Assembly: GCA_905178155.1 (NCBI GenBank)
Contig: CAJINV010000009.1
Coordinates: 979,415 to 1,043,414 of the forward strand
Direction of reading: 5' to 3'
Length of the DNA: 64,000 nucleotides
Source: Amoebophrya sp. A120
Lineage: Eukaryota > Sar > Dinophyceae > Syndiniales > Amoebophryaceae
Positions 55,850 through 64,000 of this stretch are shown one piece after another. Each line of letters opens with the position of its first letter. Positions within the stretch are counted from its first letter, which is position 1. The position numbers and the translations under genes are program-made. The notes beneath the pieces are model-generated. The model had not been told where the DNA came from. It was given only the letters and a program-made list of their open reading frames with translations, and did not search any database.

Positions 55850-57424
55850 TCACGTCAAGGTTATTATCGGTGTAGTCACTGTCTCATGCCATTTTCTTAC
55901 TGCTTTTTGATTTTCGGACTGCTCATACAGTTCCGACTCCTCCGCTCGTTGCAGCATCTTCGACTTTTTTCGACAATATTTCGGACAGTTTGCAAATATC
56001 TTGGCCATCCGAATCTTTGTCATTGGCTTCAATCGGTCCAACCAGCTGTCCAAGTTTTGCTCGAAATTCGTGCAGCTTTGAAACATGCAAGACAACTTTG
56101 TTGCGCTTGAGACATCCCAGTTATCCATGGGTTGGTTGTAGGCACGGCAGCCCTCAAACATGCCCGTCATGTCGTGACACTCCCCAACATCCCAGTCCGC
56201 TACGCTCTGGTTGAACGCGGCACAACCGGAGAACGCGAACGATAGGTCAAAACACTTGGAAACGTTCAGGTGGTTCACTGGCTGATTAAAGGCGAAGCAA
56301 TCGCAAAAGAGGGCGCTACCATTCTGGAGAGATGCCGTGTCCCACCCTCCAACCGGTTGGTTGAAGCGGTAGCAGTGGCCGAACATCCCTGATGCGTCCA
56401 CGACGGACCGCATGTCCCAGTCAGATACCTCGGAATTGAAGCGGTCGCAGTTCCCAAACATACCCTCCATGGAAGTGACGTTAGTTGTGCACCACCCGGA
56501 GATGTCGCACTCAAACCAGGCGATGCCTGCGAAGAGTTCTCTTAGGCTGGAGACGCGCGAAACGTCCCAGGTGACCATAGGGCCGTGTTTGTCCGTGATG
56601 TCCTGCCACTTCTGCTCCATCTCCGCTCTCGTCAGGTGCTGGTATGCGGCATTCAGCTCGAAGGAGTGTCCGTCGTCTTTCCTCCAAATAACGCGCTCTG
56701 CCACTATATATTGATGTTCCGTTGTGATACTATCTGTCACCCACTCTCGGTGAATCCAATCTTTTTCCTCAGCCGGAATGGTCATCCAAAAACAGAAAAG
56801 CTCGATCGCGTCATCAAGCTCTGCGCGTGTTGCAAACGGCTCGAACTCCTTCTCGTAAAACCTAACAAACTGGTCTATGTCGCTCGTGCTCGCGACAGCA
56901 GTCGCGTCTTCACCTTCACCTTCTGTATCTGCTTGCTCAGCCTCACAATTCATCTTGTCCATTGTATTTTGTTCATCGGTAATATTTGCGGCCTCCGCAG
57001 CGGATGACAGCTCTGTTGCGGCTGCTAGCTCGGGGAGATCGATCATAAATGTGCGCGGCTTGCGGACCTGCAACGGTTGCAACAGCGCGGAGTGGTCATC
57101 CCGGCCTTGAGCAGCACCTGCAGGTTTGCATATCCCTTCCCCTCCTTCGGAACTCTCTGCCACTTCATCTCCTGTTCTTTCGTCGTTCCTTGCCCGTACC
57201 GCCAACTCCGACCGCGGGTCCACCACGAGCTCGACTAGCTGCCACGCCCGTGGCCGCTCCAGTCCTCTCTCCGACGCAGACCGCGCCGCGACGGCCCGTT
57301 TGATTTGCTCCACCGAGACCTCCGGTGCGTCGAACTCTAACACAATAGTCTGCTCGAAATCGTGCAGACGGTGCAGAGTAAGTGTGTACTTCTCTTCGCC
57401 TTCCACCTCCATGTGCTGCGCCAT
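55850..57424 (-). CDS. BspA/DUF285-type repeat protein
   Basis: Single open frame of 524 residues, ATG at 57422-57424. Residues 10-60 (YTLTLHRLHDFEQTIVLEFD...) resemble a ubiquitin-like beta-grasp. A low-complexity acidic region with EEP-like runs follows. Residues about 260-460 hold six or seven ~24-residue repeats of the form W(D)VS....M..MF..C..FN.P...W (MEGMFGNCDRFNSEVSDWDM; ASGMFGHCYRFNQPVGGWDT; MTGMFEGCRAYNQPMDNWDV). This is the DUF285/BspA-like leucine-rich-repeat relative, common in bacterial surface proteins and expanded in some protists, often by lateral transfer. The tail is basic. No signal peptide is seen, so a cytosolic or nuclear role is more likely than surface display. No intron. 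Confidence 0.85.
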   Translation of the reverse strand: MAQHMEVEGEEKYTLTLHRLHDFEQTIVLEFDAPEVSVEQIKRAVAARSASERGLERPRAWQLVELVVDPRSELAVRARNDERTGDEVAESSEGGEGICKPAGAAQGRDDHSALLQPLQVRKPRTFMIDLPELAAATELSSAAEAANITDEQNTMDKMNCEAEQADTEGEGEDATAVASTSDIDQFVRFYEKEFEPFATRAELDDAIELFCFWMTIPAEEKDWIHREWVTDSITTEHQYIVAERVIWRKDDGHSFELNAAYQHLTRAEMEQKWQDITDKHGPMVTWDVSRVSSLRELFAGIAWFECDISGWCTTNVTSMEGMFGNCDRFNSEVSDWDMRSVVDASGMFGHCYRFNQPVGGWDTASLQNGSALFCDCFAFNQPVNHLNVSKCFDLSFAFSGCAAFNQSVADWDVGECHDMTGMFEGCRAYNQPMDNWDVSSATKLSCMFQSCTNFEQNLDSWLDRLKPMTKIRMAKIFANCPKYCRKKSKMLQRAEESELYEQSENQKAVRKWHETVTTPIITLT

Positions 57425-58089
57425 GAGGATTTGCGAAAGTAAGGAGCTAGCAGTATCTTACGTATCGTCCCAGTCAGTGTAGTTCCAGGAAGTCGAACTG
57501 ATCTAGCTGCAAGTAAAATGCTGTGCCTCTTCGAAATGCGCGGCTAGTGGAGTCCTATCGTTCTAGTGAAACTTGAAGTCGCAGTTTTTATCATAGTGAA
57601 GTAGAACGTAAAAACAGCCCATGGATCACATACTTGCGTGCCATACAGTAAACATGCACTGTCCTTACACGATGTACGTGTACCTGCCCTGCGATTCAAA
57701 TCATTGCTTTTGCGGCCCTTTTTGTGGAAAATGAAATCCACACGAACTCAAAAGCAAATCGCCTGGACAGTAGAACCAGTTCTATCTTCTCGGCTGACCA
57801 CAGGAGTGAGGACAACATCATGATCTTGAAGTTTTCTGATGCATAGCTCAGCACATCAGCTTTCATTTTCAAGACCAGTTCCAGTATTCCGCTTGAAACT
57901 TTCACGTCTTTTTTTTTTTCATCATGACAGACACTTTTGGTTCGATTAGAAGAGTGATAAATTCCGATCGGTTCGCGCCAAAAGCACGACCTTCAACGGT
58001 ACTGTAGCTCTAGGTTTAAACATAGAAAATTGCATCGCTCAAGAAAGAATTTTATGTACTTGTTACGGCATTACCCAAATAAAATGTTT
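57425..58089. other. Intergenic region
   Basis: About 0.66 kb, AT-rich, with a T-run at about 57909. No supported feature. Confidence 0.45.
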
Positions 58090-58875
58090 TCACTGCTGAG
58101 TGCAGGTTTTCGAAACCCTTTCCCAACCTTTCGATAAGTTCTTCATCTCTTCTAGGGAGACGGGATAAGCACCAAGAACCTTTATGGATTCCGAAACCGA
58201 ATCACCTCCCGCCACCTCCGTCTCCTGTTCCTCCTCTGCGGATTCTTCTTCAGCAGCTTCGTCCTTTACTGCTATTGTGGCAGGAGGAGGAGGAGGACCT
58301 GTACAACCTTGTGGAAGCTTAGCGACTGCCGAGACAAAGTCTGCGATGTGCTCCTTCCCCGCATCGGGCACAGTGTGCATGGGTAGATCGATTCCCACCA
58401 ACGCTTGCCACTGCTGCGGCGACATGCCAGGCGTCATGTATAGGCTGTGGTAGGCCTTGTCAAACTGAGACTGGGGCGTGGGGGTGGCGAAAGCGTCCAT
58501 TCCTGGCAGAGAACTAAGCACCGCTTGGTCTCTCGTTTTTTTCGGCGCACCAGCCTGCTTCGAGGCAAGCGTAGAGCGAGGTTGGCCATGCATCAACGGC
58601 GACACAAACTCGCGCACCAAGTAGCTAAGGTAGGGTACTTGGTGGAAAAATTTCTGCACAGCGGGGTGCTTTTGGATCATGTACTTGTTTGACGATGTGT
58701 CCTCAGTAGAAGTCGTCTTCCCCGGAACTCCGCTGTGGTCGAGCCAAAGGCTGGCCGCGCAGTTTTCCAAACCAGCTATGGGAAGGCTTTCTGGAGGCAG
58801 GCACTCCTGCTGCATCAGGTACATGAAGGGGGCGATGTGCGGCCGCTCCGTTTCGGACCGAAAAATTTGCCCACA
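58090..58875 (-). CDS. 3' exon of an unknown gene (5' part outside window)
   Basis: The coding frame continues from the edge of an introner at 58875 (codons TGT GGG CAA) to a TGA at 58090, about 261 codons. The upstream part of the gene lies beyond the window end. It has an ordered first half (CLPPESLPIAGLENCAASLW; FFHQVPYLSYLVREFVSPLM; SQFDKAYHSLYMTPGMSPQQ), then a Pro run and an acidic Glu-rich tract near the C-terminus (DEAAEEESAEEEQETEVAGG). The longer ORF to 59118 reads into the element and the nested insertion and is not real coding. Family not recognised. Confidence 0.6.
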   Translation of the reverse strand, partial: CGQIFRSETERPHIAPFMYLMQQECLPPESLPIAGLENCAASLWLDHSGVPGKTTSTEDTSSNKYMIQKHPAVQKFFHQVPYLSYLVREFVSPLMHGQPRSTLASKQAGAPKKTRDQAVLSSLPGMDAFATPTPQSQFDKAYHSLYMTPGMSPQQWQALVGIDLPMHTVPDAGKEHIADFVSAVAKLPQGCTGPPPPPATIAVKDEAAEEESAEEEQETEVAGGDSVSESIKVLGAYPVSLEEMKNLSKGWERVSKTCTQQ

Positions 58876-61799
58876 TATCAAATGGAAAAATGTCTGGGTC
58901 TGGAAGATTGCCAGGTTTGTCATGCACATTTTGCACCTTGATATTCCCGATTCACACTCGGGGGAATTTTTTCTGGCTTGGAGACCCCCTCCCACCCCCC
59001 CGATCTCGGATGTGCGTGAGCCCAAGAAAGTCCAAGGACTTGAAACATGCAAACATTTATGCGTGAGGGCTGCAGAGTCGCATGAAAAACAAAAAACTCT
59101 GAGCGAGCTGCACCGCACATGCGCGACCGAACGAGCGAGAAGTAATCAACAAGAAACTAGAGATAGAGGTGTGCGGCACCTCAAGGCACTTATGATGGCG
59201 ACGAGAAGATGAAGTAGTTTTGTTTTTTTGAATTGTCAGACATTTACGTATTACGGTATAAAACAGGTCAGCACTACCTCGATTGCGGTGTTTGCAAAGC
59301 GAAGCGGTAGCTGTAAGTTGAATTTTTTGTTCGTCATCATGGAGCTTTAGTGTGTCCACATGAGTGTCGCGGGATCTAAGAGCCCATCTATGCGCCCGCC
59401 TCATGGAGCACGCTGTGTGCCAGGAACGGGGCCGGGCATAAAAAGCGGGGTGCGGCCCCTTGAAATAGGTGGACTTATTATTAATTATTTCTTATATGCA
59501 GCCAAAAGAGAGCACACACGCGCGCGGTGAGTGGGTGGAGTCCTTGGGTGCGGCCCGACCGAAACCACCACTGCACCCGCCTAGAGATAGCAAAAAGAAA
59601 CTTGGTGCTTCCGGGTGCGGCCCATCAGCGAGTAAATAGAGTGGCTGCCTCTAAGGGCGGTAAAAGGTAGAAGCTAAAGGCTAAAAAGTATCTATCAACG
59701 ACCGACCCCGATCAGCCCGTTGGCAAGACGAAAAAAAAACATCTGCCCCTGCAACAAATGCGGGGTCCGCCACCTAGCGCTACAAGGATTCCAGAAGTAA
59801 GCAAGACGACGAGAAAGAAGTAAAAGGGTAGAGACCTGCATCTACGTGGGAACGCGGGGAAAGCAGGGAAGATCCGGCATTTCAGCATGAGGAGCGTACG
59901 AATTTGCGATCTAGCTCCATCGGGGGCGGTAGGTACTCACGAACGAAGAGCAATGGCAACGAAGTGCAGCAGTCTTTCGCGAGACCAAACGAGATGGCAA
60001 GCGAGGTCCGCGCGCCCCCCCTGGAGGTGAGATGCGAGGGTGGCCCTGTATTGTGATCTGCAATCTGCATTAGACCACACAGGAAATGAGGATGTTGGAG
60101 AAGGATCCTAGATGAACATGAGCGACACTAAGGAACGCTCCAACAACCTCAGCCAACCACTGCCCTCGCATTCACAAGAGACCTGCCAAGGCAGACTCAA
60201 CTCCGGAGAATCTTCCCGAAGCCGACCTCTAAGTTCGGCCTGGTCGGCAACGAGGCAATGTCCTCAGGGGCCGTTAGGAACCTCCCGAAACAACCGTCAA
60301 CGAGCTCCAGCGCCAGGAAGCCGCTGACGAGAGAAACGCACAGACTGTTCCCAGTGGCAAGAACAGAAAGGCAGGGACATAGGTGAACCGACAGTGACAC
60401 CAACTCGACCAAGGTAACCCAGAGTTCCGGACCCGGGGAACACTGGGGACCACGCGGCAGGAGCGCAGCACAAAGACGCCTGAAGTGTTCCCAACCGCCA
60501 GTCAAGCAGCAGCCAAAAGTCAACGGAGGCAGCAGCAGAAGCCACTCAGGTACTCCACCGAAGACGAGAGGAGCCGCAAGACCCAGAGCAAGCTCCGACG
60601 GCCACAACAGACGCTTCTACTGTCGCAACACCACTGGGGACGAAGACAGAGGGCAAGGCAAGAGCCTCGCGCAACGGGAATTTCCCACCGAGCCATGTCA
60701 ACGACCTCACATGAGAAGGCGCACCAGGACGGCCACGAGAGGGGATAATCTAAGGCACCCCGCATTCAGCCCCGTCTACACCACCGAGGACGACGAGCAT
60801 CTCTCGTCATTATGTTCACCGGATCCATCGTCAAAAATTCACGTCGTGCACGCCGCTCTGCCTCGAGGCATTGTCACTCGTCCGCTAGACACACTCCCAC
60901 TCCACTTCGATGGAAGGCCAGACATCGCGACAACATAGCACAGCAGGGTTAGGAGTGGCTGTGCTGAGTCGCGTCTGGAGAGGGAAGCTTTAAGGAGCAC
61001 CAGGCTGCCCGATTGTCCTATTTGGGCGAGTTTTGTTGTCGCCCCCGACCGCCCCCCGTCGCGGTAGCTGGCATCACTTCTGCTCGGGGAAGCCGTCTAG
61101 CCCTCGGCCATGGCAGAGGCTTCTGTCTGTCAATCGCATACCGGGCGTCGCATGTGTACGCGGCTAAGGTTTCCGAAGTTGCTGCGTGTCGTCTTTCGCT
61201 CGTAGCAGATAGGTTTGTAGTAAGTATGGAACTGTAAAAGGCAAGGCAGAAATGTGCTTGATCCTGATGCGAGAAGGCTGGAATTAGAGCGGCCATGGCT
61301 GAGCATGACACGACTTTCACTACATCTTCCGCAATACATGAGATGTCAGCATGACAAACCGATGTTTTTGTAGTTTGATTTTCTATAACGCATCACTTGA
61401 CATCCAAGAAAACAGAAGGAAGAGGAAGCTAGAGAAAGACCGAGCTTCTGCCTTGACTTACGCCTCAGATATTTTGTTGGATCCATCCGGCGATGCCGTG
61501 GTGGAAGCTTGCCCCCTCCACCCTGTTTCAACACTACAAGAACTGAGTGCGCCGGCCCACACAATTCGAAGTGATATACGTTGGGCTCCTGCGCTCATGC
61601 TCGTCGTCAGCGTCGATAGCTGCGAGCAACACTTATCTCATCGCCGGATCCGTCGCCGCTCGCTCTCGACGGCACTGGCCTCCGCTCGCATCCGCCGCAT
61701 GGCTCCGCCTAGGTGTGGCCGCGCGACAGCAAGGTCAGAAAGTCTTCGCGCCGCAACCTCGTAAGCCATTCCCACATCGACACTTCTCGTGTACAGCGG

Positions 61800-62290
61800 C
61801 AGAAACTAGGCGCGGAGCCGCAAGTAGTGAGTGTCTGTTTGTCTTCAGACACGACCTGAAACTGGAAAACTGCTTCGCTGAGCTCGAGTGCGAGGTAAGC
61901 CCGGGAACGTAACCCGCCGCGCAAACTAGGTGTGGGGCCGCAAGTGACGCACGCCTGTTTGTCTTCAGACACGAGCTGAAAATGGAAAACCACTGCGCCG
62001 GACTCGAGGACTACCTGGGAACTTAACTCGCACCCCTGGCGAGGGCGAGCAGAAACTAGGCGCGGAGCCGCCAGTAGTGAGTGTCTGTTTGTCTTCAGAC
62101 ACGACCTGAAACTGGAAAACTGCTTCGCTGAGCTCGAGTGCGAGGTAAGCCCGGGAAAGTAACCCGCCGCGAAAACTAGGTATTGGGCCGCAAGTGACGC
62201 ACGCCTGTTTGTCTTCAGACACGAGCTGAAAGTGGAAAACCACTGCGCCGGACTCGAGGACAGCCTGGGAACTTGACTCGCACCCCGGGC
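61800..62290. repeat. Two tandem ~250-bp repeats, each made of two ~125-bp half-units
   Basis: AGAAACTAGGCGCGGAGCCG occurs at 61801 and 62051 (period 250). Diverged half-units start at about 61924 and 62174 (ACTAGGTNNNGGGCCGCAAG). All four half-units contain CTGTTTGTCTTCAGAC; in two the arms extend to GTGTCTG...CAGACAC, a 7-bp stem. The full copies are nearly identical, so the duplication is recent. Confidence 0.9.
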
Positions 62291-63153
62291 GAGGACGGGG
62301 GACGCGATTTAGCATTAGAAGAGGGCCTTGCTGTGGGGCTGGCAGTCGATGTCCATCAAGGCCGCGCTTGTTGCTGGATAATCTTATGGTCGCGCTCGGG
62401 ATAGGAAAGCTGGTGCGTAGTGAGGTCTGTTTACTGAGGAGATATACGTTCATGTTATGCGGATCGCCGATCTGAAAAACGCATGACAGAAACACGCCAA
62501 GCACAGGGAGGCAAGGCCGAACAAGACACAACCGAGAAAAAAGAAAACGGAAACCCAATACGCAAGTGGAAAGCGACATGTGCACGGACCTCGCCAGCAG
62601 CTTTGAGCAGACATATCTTGCCCCAGTTGACGACGCGGAGGATGTGTATCGGTTCTCCGCGTTGCACTACCAATTGCACCCAAAAGGAGGGCGCCTCCCG
62701 TCCTGCAGCTGTGCACTAGCATAGACACGTTTGCCGTAGCAACGGGATAGACACGTCTTCATTTTTTCACTGCGAGGAGTCGCCGACGGGCGCGTCCGCT
62801 TTTAAATCGCTCCTTGTCCGCTCGTGATTGCGCTCAGCTCTTGGGCTCGGTCTGGATGCGTCGGCTGTCATCTTGTCCTCATTTCAAGAAACCAGATGTG
62901 TTGCCAGTGGGGTTACATTGAAGTCTCTCACGCGGAGACCAAGACCGCTCCGCTTGCGGCCACCGGGCTTGCGCCTGCGAAGAGTCTGACCCGGCTTCCG
63001 TACGTGGCAGGACCTAGGAACACGGCGACTTGTTCCCAGTTCACAGCAAGCGTTCAACTTTAGGTCGTAGGAGGCTCGCCCAGGTGAAGATGTATAGTAG
63101 CAGACGCAGTCAACTTAAGTACAAGGCAAAGAGACATCGCTTAATCGAACCTA

Positions 63154-63193
63154 CTCAGTGCTTTGAGGTCGTGCTCAGTGCTTTGAGGTCGTA
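63154..63193. repeat. 20-bp tandem duplication
   Basis: CTCAGTGCTTTGAGGTCGT[GA] occurs twice back to back inside the nested insertion. Confidence 0.85.
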
Positions 63194-63281
63194 AGCGGCC
63201 CTAATTTTCAGAGACCGAGAGCACCGCCAGAAGGGAGCCCGGCTAGCCGCGTCTCGCGGATTTACGTCCACGCCCATCTTT

Positions 63282-63800
63282 TCATGACCCGACTGCAGAA
63301 GGCCGGGGGCTGGTTAGCGGGCTGCCGTCACCACCCTGCGTCGCGGCCCCTTCGACGTCGTGCTCCTCCATCGGCACCACGACGACTTCTATTGATTCCG
63401 GTGGCGCTCCCTGCACAGGCGGGAGGCTAGGCTCGTTTTGGGAGGCGCGTTGCGTGTTCATTTCGTCGATCTCGCTGTCCTGCGTCGCGACGTGACATAG
63501 GAACTCACTAATTGCCTGCGAGGGAGCATCGAAGGGGTTCGGAGCAACGTTCTGCGGATCCGATAGCAGCGCATCGATGCGACTGATGTCGATCAACTCG
63601 TGTAGGCCGTCATCGCTTGTACTGGCTCCCACCTCGTCCCGGAAACCTTCGTGGGATCTCGTGATTAATGCCGCGAGAGCCCGCGCTTCTTCGTCGTCAA
63701 CTGGCCGCTCTTCCCGCTCTTGGCGGGCCGGGGAGGGTGGAGGCCATTCGTCTTCCCCCAGGCCTTCTGGCCCTGATGCATCTTCCCCCAGGCCTTCGTC
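63282..63800 (-). CDS. Acidic ORF inside the nested insertion, function unknown
   Basis: An open minus-strand frame of about 170 codons covers the right end of the insertion. It opens within the flanking introner and starts with short acidic repeats (GEDEGLGEDASGPEGLGEDE). It continues with helix-like sequence (DDEEARALAALITRSHEGFR; LHELIDISRIDALLSDPQNV; ISEFLCHVATQDSEIDEMN) and ends TSPRPSAVGS. The composition is protein-like compared with other frames here. It may be the N-terminal part of an element-encoded protein that has since decayed, since no long frame continues downstream. A start ATG within the insertion is not clear. Confidence 0.4.
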   Translation of the reverse strand, partial: DEGLGEDASGPEGLGEDEWPPPSPARQEREERPVDDEEARALAALITRSHEGFRDEVGASTSDDGLHELIDISRIDALLSDPQNVAPNPFDAPSQAISEFLCHVATQDSEIDEMNTQRASQNEPSLPPVQGAPPESIEVVVVPMEEHDVEGAATQGGDGSPLTSPRPSAVGS

Positions 63801-64000
63801 TTCCCCCATGCACATTTTGCATGACTCCTGATGTCTGTGATGCATGCCCTAGCATCACAGATTTTGTGAGGGCTTCCTGATGCCTATACCGCATGACAAA
63901 TGCTCTTTCCGTGTAGCAAAACTTGGACTCTCTTTGCTGCTCATGCAATACAGATTTTTTTAGAATCCAAAATCAGCATGACAAGTTGATTCTTCCAGAC

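Larger units (their letters stand above)
58936..63806. mobile_element. ~4.87-kb insertion nested in an introner, 15-bp flanking direct repeat
   Basis: The 15-bp string CATGCACATTTTGCA occurs at 58921-58935 and again at 63807-63821 in direct orientation, exactly where the introner is interrupted. A target-site duplication of this length fits a retrotransposon-type insertion. I see no reverse transcriptase, integrase or transposase, no LTR pair and no poly-A tail. The insert is GC-richer than the surroundings, with short repeats (GGGTGCGGCC at about 59449, 59547 and 59611), a 250-bp tandem duplication, and one acidic ORF at its right end. Class unassigned. Confidence 0.6.
58876..64000 (-). mobile_element. 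Introner-like element split by a nested insertion (partial, runs off window)
   Basis: The plus-strand left end at 58876 reads TATCAAATGGAAAAATGTC, almost the same terminus as the element at 37189-37440, and continues GGGTCTGGAAG. The last bases of the window (CTTCCAGAC at 63992-64000) are the inverted complement of the left end's GTCTGGAAG, so the right terminus lies just outside. The introner proper is 58876-58935 plus 63822 onwards, about 260 bp when joined, matching its relative. The expected flank copy is CCACA (plus strand). Motif copies GCATCACAGA, GCATGACAAA and GCAATACAGA lie at 63.85-63.98 kb. Confidence 0.8.

Noticed and set aside
58876-59118. N-terminal 80 residues of the 342-codon ORF at 58090
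   Set aside because: They are translated from the introner end and the nested insertion, not from the gene.
61965-62585. Minus-strand ORF of 206 codons with repeated FQFQVVSEDKQT-like peptides
   Set aside because: The peptide repeats come from the 250-bp DNA duplication; the frame is also broken differently in each half-unit, so coding is unlikely.
59400-63280. rRNA, 5S, tRNA or spliced-leader RNA genes in the GC-rich insertion
   Set aside because: I looked for tRNA B-box strings, conserved rRNA cores and the dinoflagellate leader sequence by eye and found none; a covariance-model scan would be decisive.

Overview
This is nuclear DNA of a eukaryote. It contains a spliced eIF4A gene, a spliced alpha-NAC gene and a nine-exon cilium-type coiled-coil gene. 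Every supported gene lies on the minus strand, so the whole window is one unidirectional gene array. That layout, plus introns that look like small DNA transposons (terminal inverted repeats, 5-bp target duplications, no GT-AG ends), points to a dinoflagellate-lineage alveolate. The Syndiniales genus Amoebophrya, where such 'introner' elements are established, is my best guess; the species is inferred, not proven.

Layout. 1-31 kb holds mostly conserved or simple genes: a Ser/Gly/Gln-rich low-complexity protein, a small coiled-coil protein, eIF4A, a ~1.3-kb block of ~143-bp tandem repeats, an LPCAT-like PlsC acyltransferase, an endonuclease/exonuclease/phosphatase-fold membrane protein, alpha-NAC, a CFAP99-like ciliary protein and a large secreted protein. 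Their introns are ordinary GT-AG introns, with donors mostly GTAC or GTAT.

31-51 kb is dominated by one very large reading frame. Five long ORFs look like separate genes, but they are split by introner-like elements. When each element plus one target-site copy is removed, all pieces fuse in one frame of about 5,660 codons (16,989 nt, exactly divisible by 3). It carries a MYND-type zinc finger near its N-terminus. Its 5' end (an in-frame TGA) and 3' end (a decayed element followed by another acidic ORF) are uncertain.

52-59 kb holds a secreted or membrane-anchored protein with repeated SnoaL/NTF2-like modules (three canonical or near-canonical exon joins and one introner), a BspA/DUF285-repeat protein, and the 3' exon of a gene that runs off the window. 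That last gene is split by an introner whose middle has been hit by a ~4.87-kb insertion flanked by a 15-bp direct repeat; the insertion fills 58.9-63.8 kb and contains tandem repeats and one acidic ORF.

The most interesting system is the introner family. Eight or nine elements of 109-436 bp begin TAT and end ATA, have diverse inverted repeats, and sit in exact 5-bp duplications inside coding sequence. They share a repeated sense-strand motif T[TC]TGT[CGA]ATGC although their termini differ.
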